64,000 bases of DNA from Salvia splendens (Eukaryota; Streptophyta; Magnoliopsida; Lamiales; Lamiaceae). The stretch lies in NCBI RefSeq assembly GCF_004379255.2, contig NC_056051.1:3560062-3624061 (forward strand), in the 5' to 3' direction. The notes below the pieces were generated by a model. The model did no database searches. It was given only the letters and a program-made list of their open reading frames with translations, and was not told the DNA's origin. This document shows, one piece after another, positions 22,901 through 33,110 of this stretch; positions within the stretch are counted from its first letter, which is position 1, and each line of letters starts with the position of its first letter. Position numbers and translations under genes: made by a program.

Positions 22901-23744
22901 ATAAATGACAACATATTTATACTAAAATTTTATGATTAATTACAAATTCATACATTTTCTTTCCGTCCAAAAAGAGGCACATTTTGCGCGATATTAATTT
23001 TAATAAAATGTGAATATTGCGCGAGTGAAATATAAGTCTCATTTTAAATATGTCGTGCGTGTGATAAATTTATATCTAACTTTATTATTATAAATAGAAA
23101 GTGACAGTTTTTTCACAGATAGGCCAGAAAGAAAATATAGCAATATTTACGGTGAAGTTTGGAAGTATTATTTCATTAGGAATAAAATGCACCGTAGCCT
23201 ATATTACGTATGTGAATTGGCATCTAATCTAAGAAGAATCATCACCAACTTATATATGTATGTGACAAGAGTGTAGCCGATATACCTTAATTAAATTCAT
23301 TGGATGATGTGCATGTACCATTTCTCAACCAAGCAACTAATAATTGAATATCACAATAGAATAAATAAAGACACAATAATTAATGGTGCAACTCCAATTC
23401 TTCACATATTCGACTTTACCAAATTAAAACCACCAAAACATTTCACTTTTAACATTAATAATGAAAATATAAGCAAGTGTTTTCACCTTCTCATAATAAC
23501 AAGAATTTTATCTAGAGAAATAGTGTATGTGATTAATTTGTTGTAAAATGGAGTTTATAATGTTGTACTACTATACCATGTTTTTAACAAATAGTGTGAT
23601 TTTGATTAGACCTCATTTGAATAAAGGTTGCTACCAATAGAATCTGGTGGGTGTCATGTAGTGTATGTTTCAACGTGGTGATATATCATGTTAGAAAAAA
23701 GTAACCATCAATTCACAATATTTTCATATCTCTTAAATTTAGAA
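19949..23744. other. 3.8 kb AT-rich intergenic DNA
   Basis: No coding region, RNA gene or bounded element was recognised on either strand. Short open frames are compositionally random. Confidence 0.55.
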
Positions 23745-24151
23745 GAGTAAAGGCCAAATTTAGTCCTGAACATAGGCTCATTTTACGATTTTGGTCATAA
23801 ACTTTATCTTTTGAATTTTTGCATCCTGGACATTTCAACTCAGATCACAATTGGTCCTGAACATTTCAATTTGGATCACAATTGGTCCTACACTAATAAT
23901 TCCGTCAATTTTTAAACGGTTTTAACATGATTTTGACCGATTTTTAAACGGCTTTAACCCGATTGAGACTATTAAAGCCATCAAAATCGGTCAAAATCGG
24001 GTTAAAACCGTTTAAAAATTGACGGAATTGTTAGTGTAGGACCAATTGTGATCCGAGTTGAAATGTTCAGGATGCAAAAATTCAAAAGATAAAGTTTAGG
24101 ACCAAAATCGTAAAATGAGCATATGTTCAGGATCAATTTTGGCCTTTACTC
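23745..24151. mobile_element. Foldback Mutator-like MITE (407 bp)
   Basis: Almost the whole element is one inverted repeat: each half carries AAAGGCCAAATTT/TAGTCCTGAACATA, CATTTTACGATTTTGGTC, AATTTTTGCATCCTG and CCGTCAATTTTTAAACGG phrases. Outer ends GAGTAAAGGCC are exact. The 9-bp target duplication AATTTAGAA is perfect (23736-23744 and 24152-24160). Non-coding. RNA from it would form a ~180-bp hairpin. Confidence 0.9.
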
Positions 24152-24412
24152 AATTTAGAATACAAAATGATTGCACCTAAATTTGTGTGTGTTGTTTATT
24201 ACGATACACATTTTGGTCTCTCTCCTATTTTGGATCTTTTCACTAGACTGGTATCTGATACCTTCTATCTTTTTGGGACTTCCGAGTGGATATGTTCTCA
24301 TTTCCCCAAACTATCATTCTTCACAAAAATTTATATTCCCTCAAAAACTTTGAAATACTAATTACTATAAGATTTCAATCATCGTAGTTCAATGTCAAGA
24401 GAGGATTATACG

Positions 24413-24697
24413 CACTACAACAAAAAATCGAATAAGGATACTTTTTAATGCTATTAAGAACGCTAATTTTGTATCTAATTATATTACCAACGCTTTATAA
24501 AGTGTTTTTATTGTTTGTGTTCCAACTAAAATTAGGGGATACAAATAGAAGCGTCCTAAAAAGCAAAAGAATAAAATAATTTGCTCTCAACTTAGAACGT
24601 TTCCTTTTATGTCTTAAATTATTGTTATTTTTAAAAATTTCCAAACTCTAGCAATTACGTCTCAATTTTTGTGTTCCTGAGTAGGTTTTTTGTAGTA
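24413..24697. mobile_element. CACTA-like MITE (285 bp)
   Basis: Left end CACTACAACAAAAAATCG; right end, read inward, TACTACAAAAAACCTACTC. Flanking triplets ACG and ATG are a possible 3-bp target duplication with one mismatch. A related copy ends at 19948. Confidence 0.6.
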
Positions 24698-24992
24698 ATG
24701 ATATAGTATGAGGAAAATTGTACAAATGAGTCATGCTTATGATCAGGATGGAATAATTCAGTAAAATTGTAGAGTTTTTAACCTGTGTATATAACATAAT
24801 TCTATAAGATCAGAGGTGGTTGAAGTTAAAAAATTGAGAAAACCATACTCCATAATCTTATTTCATTTCAAGGATTTCACTCATTTTCCTTGGAAATTAG
24901 TAATTAACTTTCACTGCGATTCGCTCCTTAGATTTGTTTCGATTTTGAAAATCCTCATATGTTATAATTATTATTGTAGTCTCTAAAATCAT

Positions 24993-25365
24993 AGAGAGAA
25001 AAGATAAATGTACATAAATTGTACATATACATAACATCCTTAAATTTTTAAATTTAAATGAATTTAATTAAAAACTGGTGTTGTTATTTATTGTATTATA
25101 TGTAGCAATAAGAAAGAAATGATATAGGAATTTTATGTCGAATCGTAACATGATTTCGAGTTTGATTCGAATTAATTATACAATATTTATTAAGAAAATA
25201 ATTTTTTTTCTTAAATATACAATTACTCAAGTTATAATTTCAATTTTTTTCAAAGTGTTGCAAAATGATTAGTATTAAATTTATTTTAAATTAATTAATG
25301 TTTATAAAATAATTTTCGATGTAAAATGTTAAAAAAAGTTCGATTATGTACGTTTATCACTACCC
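24993..25365. mobile_element. MITE 'X' copy 1 (373 bp, 6-bp target duplication)
   Basis: Colinear and highly similar to 53732-54113. AATCAT flanks both sides (24987-24992, 25366-25371). Ends AGAGAGAAAAGATAAATGTAC and, from the right, GGGTAGTGATAAACGTACAT share a GATAAAYGTACAT inverted core. Non-coding. Superfamily not assigned. Confidence 0.75.
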
Positions 25366-25866
25366 AATCATATATCCAACATACAAATAAGCTCTATTAA
25401 ATCTAAAACTCAAATTGTTGTACAAGATGAAAAAAATAAAAAAAATGGAAAAAAATAATAGGTGAGACAGTTGCTGATAACCGAATTGACAGATCCGTTA
25501 GACAAACTTACCAAATAAAGTAAAAATTACAAAATGCAGTAAAAAATTAGACTCACTAATAATTTTATTCCAAAAAAATAATTAATAAAATTACAAAAGA
25601 AACAAGTATTGGTCAAACCCGTGACTGAAAAATCAGCAGAAAATATTTGGATAAAAAGATTTAGTGAAAAGCTGTAAATTCTTCTTCTGTTACACAAAAC
25701 CAACTTCTCCCTCTCTTCTTGCTTTCTCATTATATATACACACATGTATGTATGTGTTCACAGTTTATATATATGCTCTAGAGTTCACTCGCAGTCACAC
25801 ACCAATTGTTCTTGACAAGTAAACAAGGGAGGAAAAATCTGTTCTTGATTTTATTTTTTCAATCAA
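25366..25866 (+). promoter_or_regulatory. Promoter and leader region of SWEET copy C
   Basis: A TATA box (TATATATAT, 25766-25774) lies ~95 bases before the start codon. The promoter is not related to those of copies A and B, consistent with an older paralogue. Confidence 0.5.
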
Positions 25867-27510
25867 ATGGGGGATGTTGTGCACTTTGTGGTTGGAATTT
25901 TTGGTGGGTTTTGCAATGATTTTACCTCCTTTTTTCCCCCTTGAATTCTGATATTTTGAAGGTTTAATTGTTGTTGTTTTATGATGATGCAGGAAATGCC
26001 TTTGCTCTGTTTCTTTTCTTGGCTCCATTGTGAGTTTTTCTCCCTTTCGACATCACAATTTTGTATTTAGCAACTGTATTTATCTTAATTCTCTTTTGAT
26101 TTCTTTCTTCTTGAGCATGTTTTGGCAGAAAATGGTGGTTTCTTTCTTGGATTGGATTAACACTGAGAATGGTTGAGTGTTTCCAACTAACTCTCTCTGT
26201 TTTTGTGTGTTTTAACTATGTTGATAGGATTACCTTCAAGAGGATTGTGAAGAAGAGGTCTACCGAGCAGTTTTCTGGAGTTCCCTATGTCATGACTCTG
26301 CTCAATTGCTTGCTTTCTGCTTGGTAATTTCTTGGGATTTCTCAAACTATTTCCTCTGTTTTTGCTAAATATTGAGAATTTGATGATGTATTGTTTGTAG
26401 ATAGTTTGATAAGATAGCATGAACTGATGCTCAATAGTGATGAATTGAGTGAATTATTTTGTATCAATAATGATTGAATAGGTATGGCATCCCTTTTGTG
26501 TGATGATCTCCATCTTGTTTGCACCAAAAAAGGAGAAAAATCAAGATTCTAGGCCTATTCCTCTGTTTTTGCTAAACATCGAGAATTTGATGATATGTTG
26601 TTTGTAGATAGTTTGATAAGAAATGAACTTGAGGCTCAATAGTGATGAAATGAGTGAATTATTTTATATCAATAGTGATTGAATAGGTATGGCTATTCCT
26701 CTGTTTTAGCTATATTTTGATGATTTGATGATATGTTGTTTGTGGATTGTTTGTGTTGAAATGAAATATTTTATATGAATGAATAGGTACGGCATGCCCT
26801 TCGTGTCGCCTAACAACCTGCTCGTGTCGACCATAAACGGGACGGGGGCAGTGATTGAAACGGTATACGTGATGATCTTCATCTTGTTTGCTCCAAAGAA
26901 GGAGAAAACCAAGATTCTGGGGCTGTTCACTCTAGTCCTCACGGTCTTCGCCATGGTTGTTCTCGTTTCCCTCCTCGCCCTCCATGGCAATGCCAGGAAG
27001 CTCTTCTGTGGCATAGCTGCCACTGTCTTCTCCATCATCATGTATGGCTCACCTCTAACAATCATTGTGAGCTCTCCTCTCTCTCCCTCTCTTTCCAATC
27101 TTGATTGATAGTAATGTTTTTTGACATATGATGTGGAAAAAATGCAGAGGTTGGTGATCAAGACAAAGAGTGTGGAGTTCATGCCATTCTTCTTGTCATT
27201 GTTTGTGTTCTTGTGTGGCACTTCTTGGTTCATCTTTGGCCTTCTTGGAAAAGACCCTTTTGTTGCTGTGAGTTTATATAATAAATTTACCTTGAATTGC
27301 ATTCAAAAAATCAATTTTTTTTATCTAATGAGGCAATGTGTTGACAAGGTTCCGAACGGTTTTGGGAGCGGATTGGGGGCGGTGCAGCTGATCCTGTACG
27401 CAATATACCGGAAGAACAAAGGGGCGGGCGGGGAGGAGTCGGTGGAGATGGAGAAGCAGAAGGCCAAACCCCATCAACAGAAGCCAAGTGCAGCACATGA
27501 GCAAGTCTAG
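25867..27510 (+). CDS. SWEET1: SWEET1-type bidirectional sugar transporter, copy C
   Basis: Coding exons 25867-25903, 25993-26029, 26228-26323, 26787-27066, 27148-27267 and 27349-27510 give 243 aa with all phases consistent. Seen: [97 protein letters not shown], and a Gln/Lys/His-rich cytosolic tail. Seven membrane helices in two MtN3 repeats. Clade I SWEETs such as Arabidopsis SWEET1 move glucose across the plasma membrane; the substrate is inferred. The coding part is notably GC-richer in exon 4 than copies A and B. Intron 3 is 463 nt (95 and 134 nt in A and B) because of a triplicated segment that includes a decayed copy of the start of exon 4. Same exon-intron plan as A and B. Confidence 0.95.
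26350..26786 (+). repeat. Triplicated segment with a dead exon-4 copy in SWEET-C intron 3
   Basis: Three imperfect tandem units start at about 26350, 26560 and 26697. Each runs from CCTCTGTTTT through GAATTTGATGATRTRTTG to TTGAATAGGTATGGC or GAATAGGTACGGC. Only the last leads into real exon 4. The first is followed at 26480-26555 by a decayed copy of exon 4 in which most of the exon is deleted (GGTATGGCATCCCTTTTGTG, then TGATGATCTCCATCTTG and CACCAAAAAAGGAGAAAA). Each unit preserves an acceptor-like AATAG/G. Confidence 0.8.
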
Positions 27511-28409
27511 GGTTGTAAACATACCACTGTTAAAGCCTTTGGTACTATCATGTTTAGCTATGCCAAGATTTGACATTGTCTTTGTCATTTTCAGTTTGCA
27601 TATTGTTGTATGAGAGCCTAACAACTTGGCCTTTGGTTTGGTTAATTGATTTTGGTTCTACCTTCAGTACTTCATTTCTGGTTAATGAAAGCGGCTAAAA
27701 AGTCGAAAATAAACCGACTAACGAATATAAGAAACACATAATATGAACTATATGAAAATTATAAGCAAAATGCGACAAAAAACGAGACGGTATATAGTAG
27801 TCCTATGGATAGTATATGGACAATGCCTTAATTGCATATGGCCCACATTTAGGATTAAAGATTGAGAAGCATAAGTTAAGGATGTGTCACTTTCACATAA
27901 ATTGATACAGAGGGTTCTCTTTACTAAAAGAGGTGAAATTTTGGACTCGAAGAAGACAAACACTGCTCTTTCTTGCTTATGTTACCACCCACCATTTCCA
28001 GTATGAAGTTGATTTCTCAACTCGTTTTTTAAATGATCTATATCCAGTTTTTAAAAAATAAATATATTTATATCTAATCATTAAGGTTAAAGTTATCTCT
28101 AAGGTTTTAAAAATCAGATCGGAGTGGCCGATTCGACTGGTTCAACCGCAAATTGGCTTGTTGTCGGGTCTGGGTTGAACATAAAACCGTTTTAATATTG
28201 AGTCATTATAAACTGACAAATATAGATCATTTTAATCGTGAATAGACCAGCGATTGAATCCAATTTCGAGTTTTTTTATAAAGTAGGAATATTGATTTTC
28301 CATATTCTTTTCATTCCATTTTCTTGTGTGTCAGTTATCCTTTTACTTGCAAATTCATAGCAGCAAGCAAATTATGCTCTAGGTTTAAATAACTTGTGTG
28401 TGAGACCAA
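27511..28409. other. 3' flank of SWEET-C and intergenic DNA
   Basis: No gene. Around 28105-28260 lies repeat-like sequence (GGTTTTAAAAATCAGATCGG, CGACTGGTTCAACCG) of the kind found in plant hAT or LTR debris; boundaries not found. Confidence 0.4.
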
Positions 28410-28612
28410 ATACTAACTAATTTACGGTAATAACTAATAACTAATTTCAATTTTGTATGTTAAAAATATCACACAAAGACATATATTTATCAATCTTCTT
28501 GTGTTGAAATTTAAATTTACATGTTGTATTAATATAATTATGTCTTTGTGTTGATACTTTTAATATACATAATTGAAAGTTATTAGTTATTACTGTAAAT
28601 TAGTATTACCCC
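28410..28612. mobile_element. Foldback MITE, same family as 16.6 kb
   Basis: Inverted arms TACTAACTAATTTACGGTAA / TTACTGTAAATTAGTATTAC plus inner ACAAAGACATA/TATGTCTTTGTG arms. About 200 bp. No clear target duplication found. Confidence 0.65.
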
Positions 28613-29040
28613 AAAGCTAACCAATTTTTTATATTTATGTTATTAAGATTCAAGATTTTTAACAATATTTTTTTGTTTATTGTTTAGTATTACTGAAATT
28701 TAATATTTTTTGTATTTTTTATAATTGAAAGAAAGAGAGAGATGCCACTAGAATGCACAGTGATACAACGTTAGTTTGGTTTTGGTACATTATATTTGAC
28801 ACACAACCGTCATTTCAATGAAATATGTCAAAAGTTATGCTAAATTTGGTAGCATGAGAGATAATGCCCAAAATGTCTTGACTGGACACAGTAAAACGAA
28901 GAGTTCATAGTTTTCTTTATTAATAATATCTTACGCAAATTTAGTGCTAAAAGATTGTTAAAGTTATGGATAAACTTAACAATTTCGACTAACGCTATAC
29001 GTTAAATATCTAAATTTTGCCCTACATCGATTTGGTGAAA

Positions 29041-30060
29041 ATCGCATCTAATCAATATTAGTGTTGATAACCCTCTTCTTTATAAGGTTTTTTAAGAGGG
29101 CCGGGGACTGACCGAAAATGGGCGATGAGGGGGTCATTAATTTTGAAGAAGAAGACTTTTAACATCGCCCCCATTTTTCAACTTTTTAGAAGAAAACATA
29201 TAACAATATCACTTTTGGGGCTTTATGATACGATCATGAGAGCCGTGCATCAAACATTTCAGCCGCAACGAGATTCCAAGGGTACTCGACCTATTGAAAT
29301 GACGTCTAAACGATCTTCAAAGGCCACCAATGTGTTCATCTTCGAAAGTGGATCGCGTGAGTATATTGCACGCCTCGATCGGAGTCCGGTGGAGAGAGTT
29401 ATGGCCGATTTACAAAAGCCGCGCAAAAAGAGATAGCGAGTCCAGAGAAAACACCCGACCGAGTGATTTGAGGTGCAAAACACCCGGCCGGGTGTTTTCG
29501 TGCTGAGCACAATTGGAGTCCATGAGGTTCACCCGGCCGGGTGAATTAACTTCGCGAAAACACCCGATCGGGTGATTTTACTGTTTTAGACGATTTTCGC
29601 TTATTTTGGGCCCTTTTCTTGGGTTTCCAACCCTAGCTATAAATACCATTTGTGAGACATTTATTTGAAGACTTTGATGAATGATATTTTGAAGACTCCT
29701 TTGAGAACATCTCCCTTGTGAGATTTTTATCCAAATTCCTACATGTAGGTTGCTTGGTTTATGTTCATTAGACTAGATCAAGTATATGTATGCATTTATG
29801 GTGGTGTAGTCATGAATGTGGAGCTAATGGAGTATTTGCTTTGGGTGAAAGTAGTCTAGGGTTGCCCACATCTTTTTGTGGGAGGTCATAGGTCCCCAAA
29901 GAGGATTCCTCCTTCATTACACTTTCTTCTCATCTCTTTTCTCTCCATCCAAATCCATTTTGAGTCTAGTTTTTTAGGCTAGACTCTTTATCTTTATCTT
30001 TAAAAACTAAAAATTAAAATTAAACACTGTTTTAGGTATTTATTGGGCACATGGAAGGAT
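29041..30060 (+). mobile_element. LTR-retrotransposon-like segment with CACCCGGCCGGGTG palindromes
   Basis: A basic 103-codon open frame (29125-29436) ends in RVMADLQKPRKKR, followed by ~130 bases with four palindromes: CACCCGACCGAGTG, CACCCGGCCGGGTG twice, and CACCCGATCGGGTG (29450-29577). A TATA-like CTATAAATACC follows at 29638-29648. Protein tail, then GC palindromes, then TATA fits the 3' end of an LTR element entering its LTR. No partner LTR, PBS or polymerase was found, so class and ends are inference. Confidence 0.45.
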
Positions 30061-31220
30061 TCTCTCACAAGAAACCTTATCATTTTATTAAATAAAAATA
30101 TTATATTGTGAATTTGTAATTTTATCTCTTATTCAAGTTAACAAACTCTTCTTTCTCCTCCTTCGTTCATGTTACAAATTTGTATCCGTCACTTTTTAGA
30201 AGCAAAATTAAGTGAGACAAAAAAAACTAATCCAAATACTCAAAATACCCTCCAAATTTCCCATGAAAAATCAAAACAACGACTCTCCTAAAAAGCTACT
30301 AAAAATTGGGCCCAATTTGGCCCATTATTATCGAACCCGTTTTATTTTGAAACATTACTGCATAGTTCGGTCCATGTATCAACAAATCTAATAAAATAAA
30401 TCCAGACATTCAAAATTTCTTAAATGATCCCATGAAATATAAATTTAGGGTATTTGGAAACTTATTTTTTCAGTTTTAGAGACTTTATAAATAAAAAAAT
30501 TCATACGATATAAACTGTCAAAATATTTGAATAATTGAACTTATAAGGTGGATACTGGAGAGGGAATTATGAATTTGACTAGAGAGAAAATTATAACTAG
30601 GGGAGAGATAATTAGAAAAGAATCCGTTGAAACTAATAAGCCATAATACATTTTTTTGTAAATTGATAATTTCTTAAAAGATTATGAAAAAATAAATAAT
30701 TTGATTGAAACTAAGAAACATTAATACGGGACATTATTTTTGTATATTAACAATTTCTTATAAGACTATGAAAAAATAAATAAGTTGGGTTGGGGAGGTT
30801 ATATTGTCAAACACTTGTAAAAGTCCCATAATTCTTATAAGATGTTTTATAAGCGAATATGCGTTGTTTAGGAACTTATTTTGTCACATTTTTAGATTTT
30901 TCTTAAACAATAATAAGTTAAAGAGCATATTAAACTTAGCCAAACACTCCATCAATGCATAGTAAACATACAGTTGTAGAAATATTTCAACAAAATGAAC
31001 ACAATCCTTCAGTTCACAACTTCAACAAAATGAGCACACTCCTTAACTACTACTCCTATTTACGTAAAGAAAAATGTATACACGATTGCTATCACCTTTT
31101 GGTACTTTCAAGCCATGGACCCTGATGACTGCATCTCAGAGAACCCTTGAGTCGCCTGGCTGATCCCTCTCAACCAACTAGGATGTAACCAAATCAAATT
31201 TCGATCACTAAATTATTTGT
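30061..31220. other. Intergenic, no clear feature
   Basis: AT-rich. A direct repeat of ~50 bases (ACTAATAAGCCATAATACAT / ACTAAGAAACATTAATACGG and CTTATAAGACTATGAAAAAA) occurs at about 30630-30790. No coding region. Confidence 0.4.
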
Positions 31221-31460
31221 AGTAATTTCCCGCTTTTTGTTCCTGTATCGGCCCTTATCGTCATTATCGACAAGTACATTTATATGCGCCCCATCCAACA
31301 CCCCTAGGCAACCTTTAAACCACTTCCATCTAGGATCAAGACAATCTTCCAGCACAGGCTCTGGTTGTACCAGGAGTATATCATGAAGCTTTAAAACATC
31401 TTTTAAAACTTCATGGACGTAGTGAGGAACAGTTTGATCTGACCTCTCAAAGGTGAAGAT
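31221..31460 (-). pseudogene. PIF/Harbinger transposase fragment
   Basis: Minus-strand reading gives VPHYVHEVLKDVLKLHDILL, then WKWFKGCLGVLDGAHINVLV and DKGRYRNKKREITT. That is the region around the first catalytic Asp (LDGAHI) of DDE_Tnp_4 / HARBI1-like transposases. Only ~80 codons remain, without the second Asp or the Glu. It is too different from the intact transposase at 33.4 kb to be a recent copy. Confidence 0.8.
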
Positions 31461-32378
31461 TTAATACAAGTCCAACAGAATATTATTATCATCCACTATA
31501 ATATAATAATATTGACTGTCCGTCCAATCTCAAATTACGAGTAATCTGGGCTTTACCTCTTTATTTTATTATTTCTCGTGTTTAAGATATAAATATCCAT
31601 TAATTAATTTAAGTCTGCTATTTGACTTTAATTAATTAATATATTTTTTCAAGAATTGTCTAGTTCAAAATCTTTATTTATTATTCTAGAATAAATTCCA
31701 ACCGGCCGGGTTTCTGAATAATAAAACCTTTTTTGAACACCTCTTGAGGATATTATCAAACTGGACTCACCCAGCACACGATTAATTGCAATAACAATAC
31801 TAGCACCTCTAGGCATTGATCACCACTACCCAAGATATCAGGATTCTTGGATTGCGAAAAATCCGCACAATTTGATAAATCAAAGTAGTGCATAATCAAT
31901 ATCGTATGCTCAATGCTATGTCAACAATGATTAAGAAATAACAATCACCGAGACCTCGTCTCTCAGTAAATAGCAAGAAAGACTTATCTCAGTTGTTAGA
32001 TCCTTCAGTGCTATACCACACTAGTGTCGTTTATTTTCTAAGGTAAGGAAACATTTGGACTGACACTGCAACCTTTCATGATAAGTAGTCAAAGTCTATC
32101 TAGGTTGTGAAATTATGTTTCTCTTTTACAAAGGACCGATTGCGTCACCTTCTGTGAACGTCGTTCACGACCAGTCTACTATGTAGAAGAATTAGACTTG
32201 TTTGTTTCTTATACATTTAAATGTTTGAGAAACATCTTATAAACGCATAAGCAAAACACCAATGCGATAAAATTACTTCTTCTCGCATCGGGTTAAAAGT
32301 GGATTGTAGAGTTCATTGTATACAAGCTATTCTATCCGTGCAACATGCTCGAAATATGCTTTTCAGTATACCAGTCCT
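31461..32378. other. Unclassified repeat-like sequence
   Basis: No coding region. One CCGGCCGGGTTT phrase (31691-31702) echoes the palindromes at 29.5 kb. The text around 31800-32280 is less AT-rich than its surroundings and looks like retroelement leader or LTR sequence, but no repeat partner or primer site was found in the window. Confidence 0.3.
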
Positions 32379-32573
32379 AACAAGGTATGCCGAACTTCGG
32401 TACGATGTATCGAAAATGATGTACGGTATCGGTATGGAAATTCATCATACCGAAAATAAGGTATACTAGAAATTTTGGTAAGGTAAATGTATGATTTTTC
32501 CGCATATCAAATTTACGTTAAGATATACGATATGGTGGTTTCGGTAAGGTATACCTTACCTAACCACCTCTAG
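32379..32573. repeat. GGTATACC-rich element, hAT-like right end
   Basis: Many GGTATACC/GGTATGCCG and ATACCGAAA phrases in both orientations. The right end, read inward, TAGAGGTGGTTAGGTAAGG, resembles the hAT-like end at 57243 (TAGGGGTGGGTAAACGG). A target duplication was not found. Confidence 0.45.
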
Positions 32574-33107
32574 AATATGGTAAGGATTTATAAGTGTTGA
32601 TTTTGGATATATAAGAGGTTGATTAAAATTTTAAAAGCAACAAAATACTAAATACATTCTTAATTAGGATTCTCAGCCAATTTTCGGATGCTTAAAATAA
32701 TAGATTTATTTCTTTATTTTATTAATCTTTTGAAAATACTATATAAGCTTAATCATTTTGCTGATATTTTTATTTTTTACATTCTTTTATAATTTTACAC
32801 ATGTACTTATATATTTTTGTTTGAAATAAATAAATGTAGTAGTATTTCATACAAAATTTTAGTTTTATTTATCAAAATTTATACTATAGTTTATATATAT
32901 TTATATCATCTAATGTTATATAGTAGTATAAAATTAAAATCATATAAAATCTAAAAACTGTAGAAAGAAGTAATATTTTGGAGACTACAATTATCTCAAA
33001 TCGTTTGTGGCGTCAATGATTTCATCTACAACTTATCAAATGGTGCATTCATCATTTATGTGGCATCATTCATCATTTATGTGGCATCATTCATCCATCT
33101 CTCTGTA
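32574..33107. other. AT-rich DNA with a short tandem repeat
   Basis: CATTCATCATTTATGTGGCAT is repeated just left of the Harbinger element (33045-33090). No gene. Confidence 0.5.
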
Positions 33108-33110
33108 TAA

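Noticed and set aside
26706..27302. Minus-strand open frame of 198 codons opposite SWEET-C
   Set aside because: Antisense of exons 4 and 5; composition follows the transporter codons.
29259..29510. Minus-strand 83-codon open frame
   Set aside because: Overlaps the basic frame at 29125-29436 and the palindromes; no protein character of its own.
29450..29577. CRISPR-like array from the four palindromes
   Set aside because: Spacing is irregular, repeats are 14 bp and variable, and the DNA is a plant genome.
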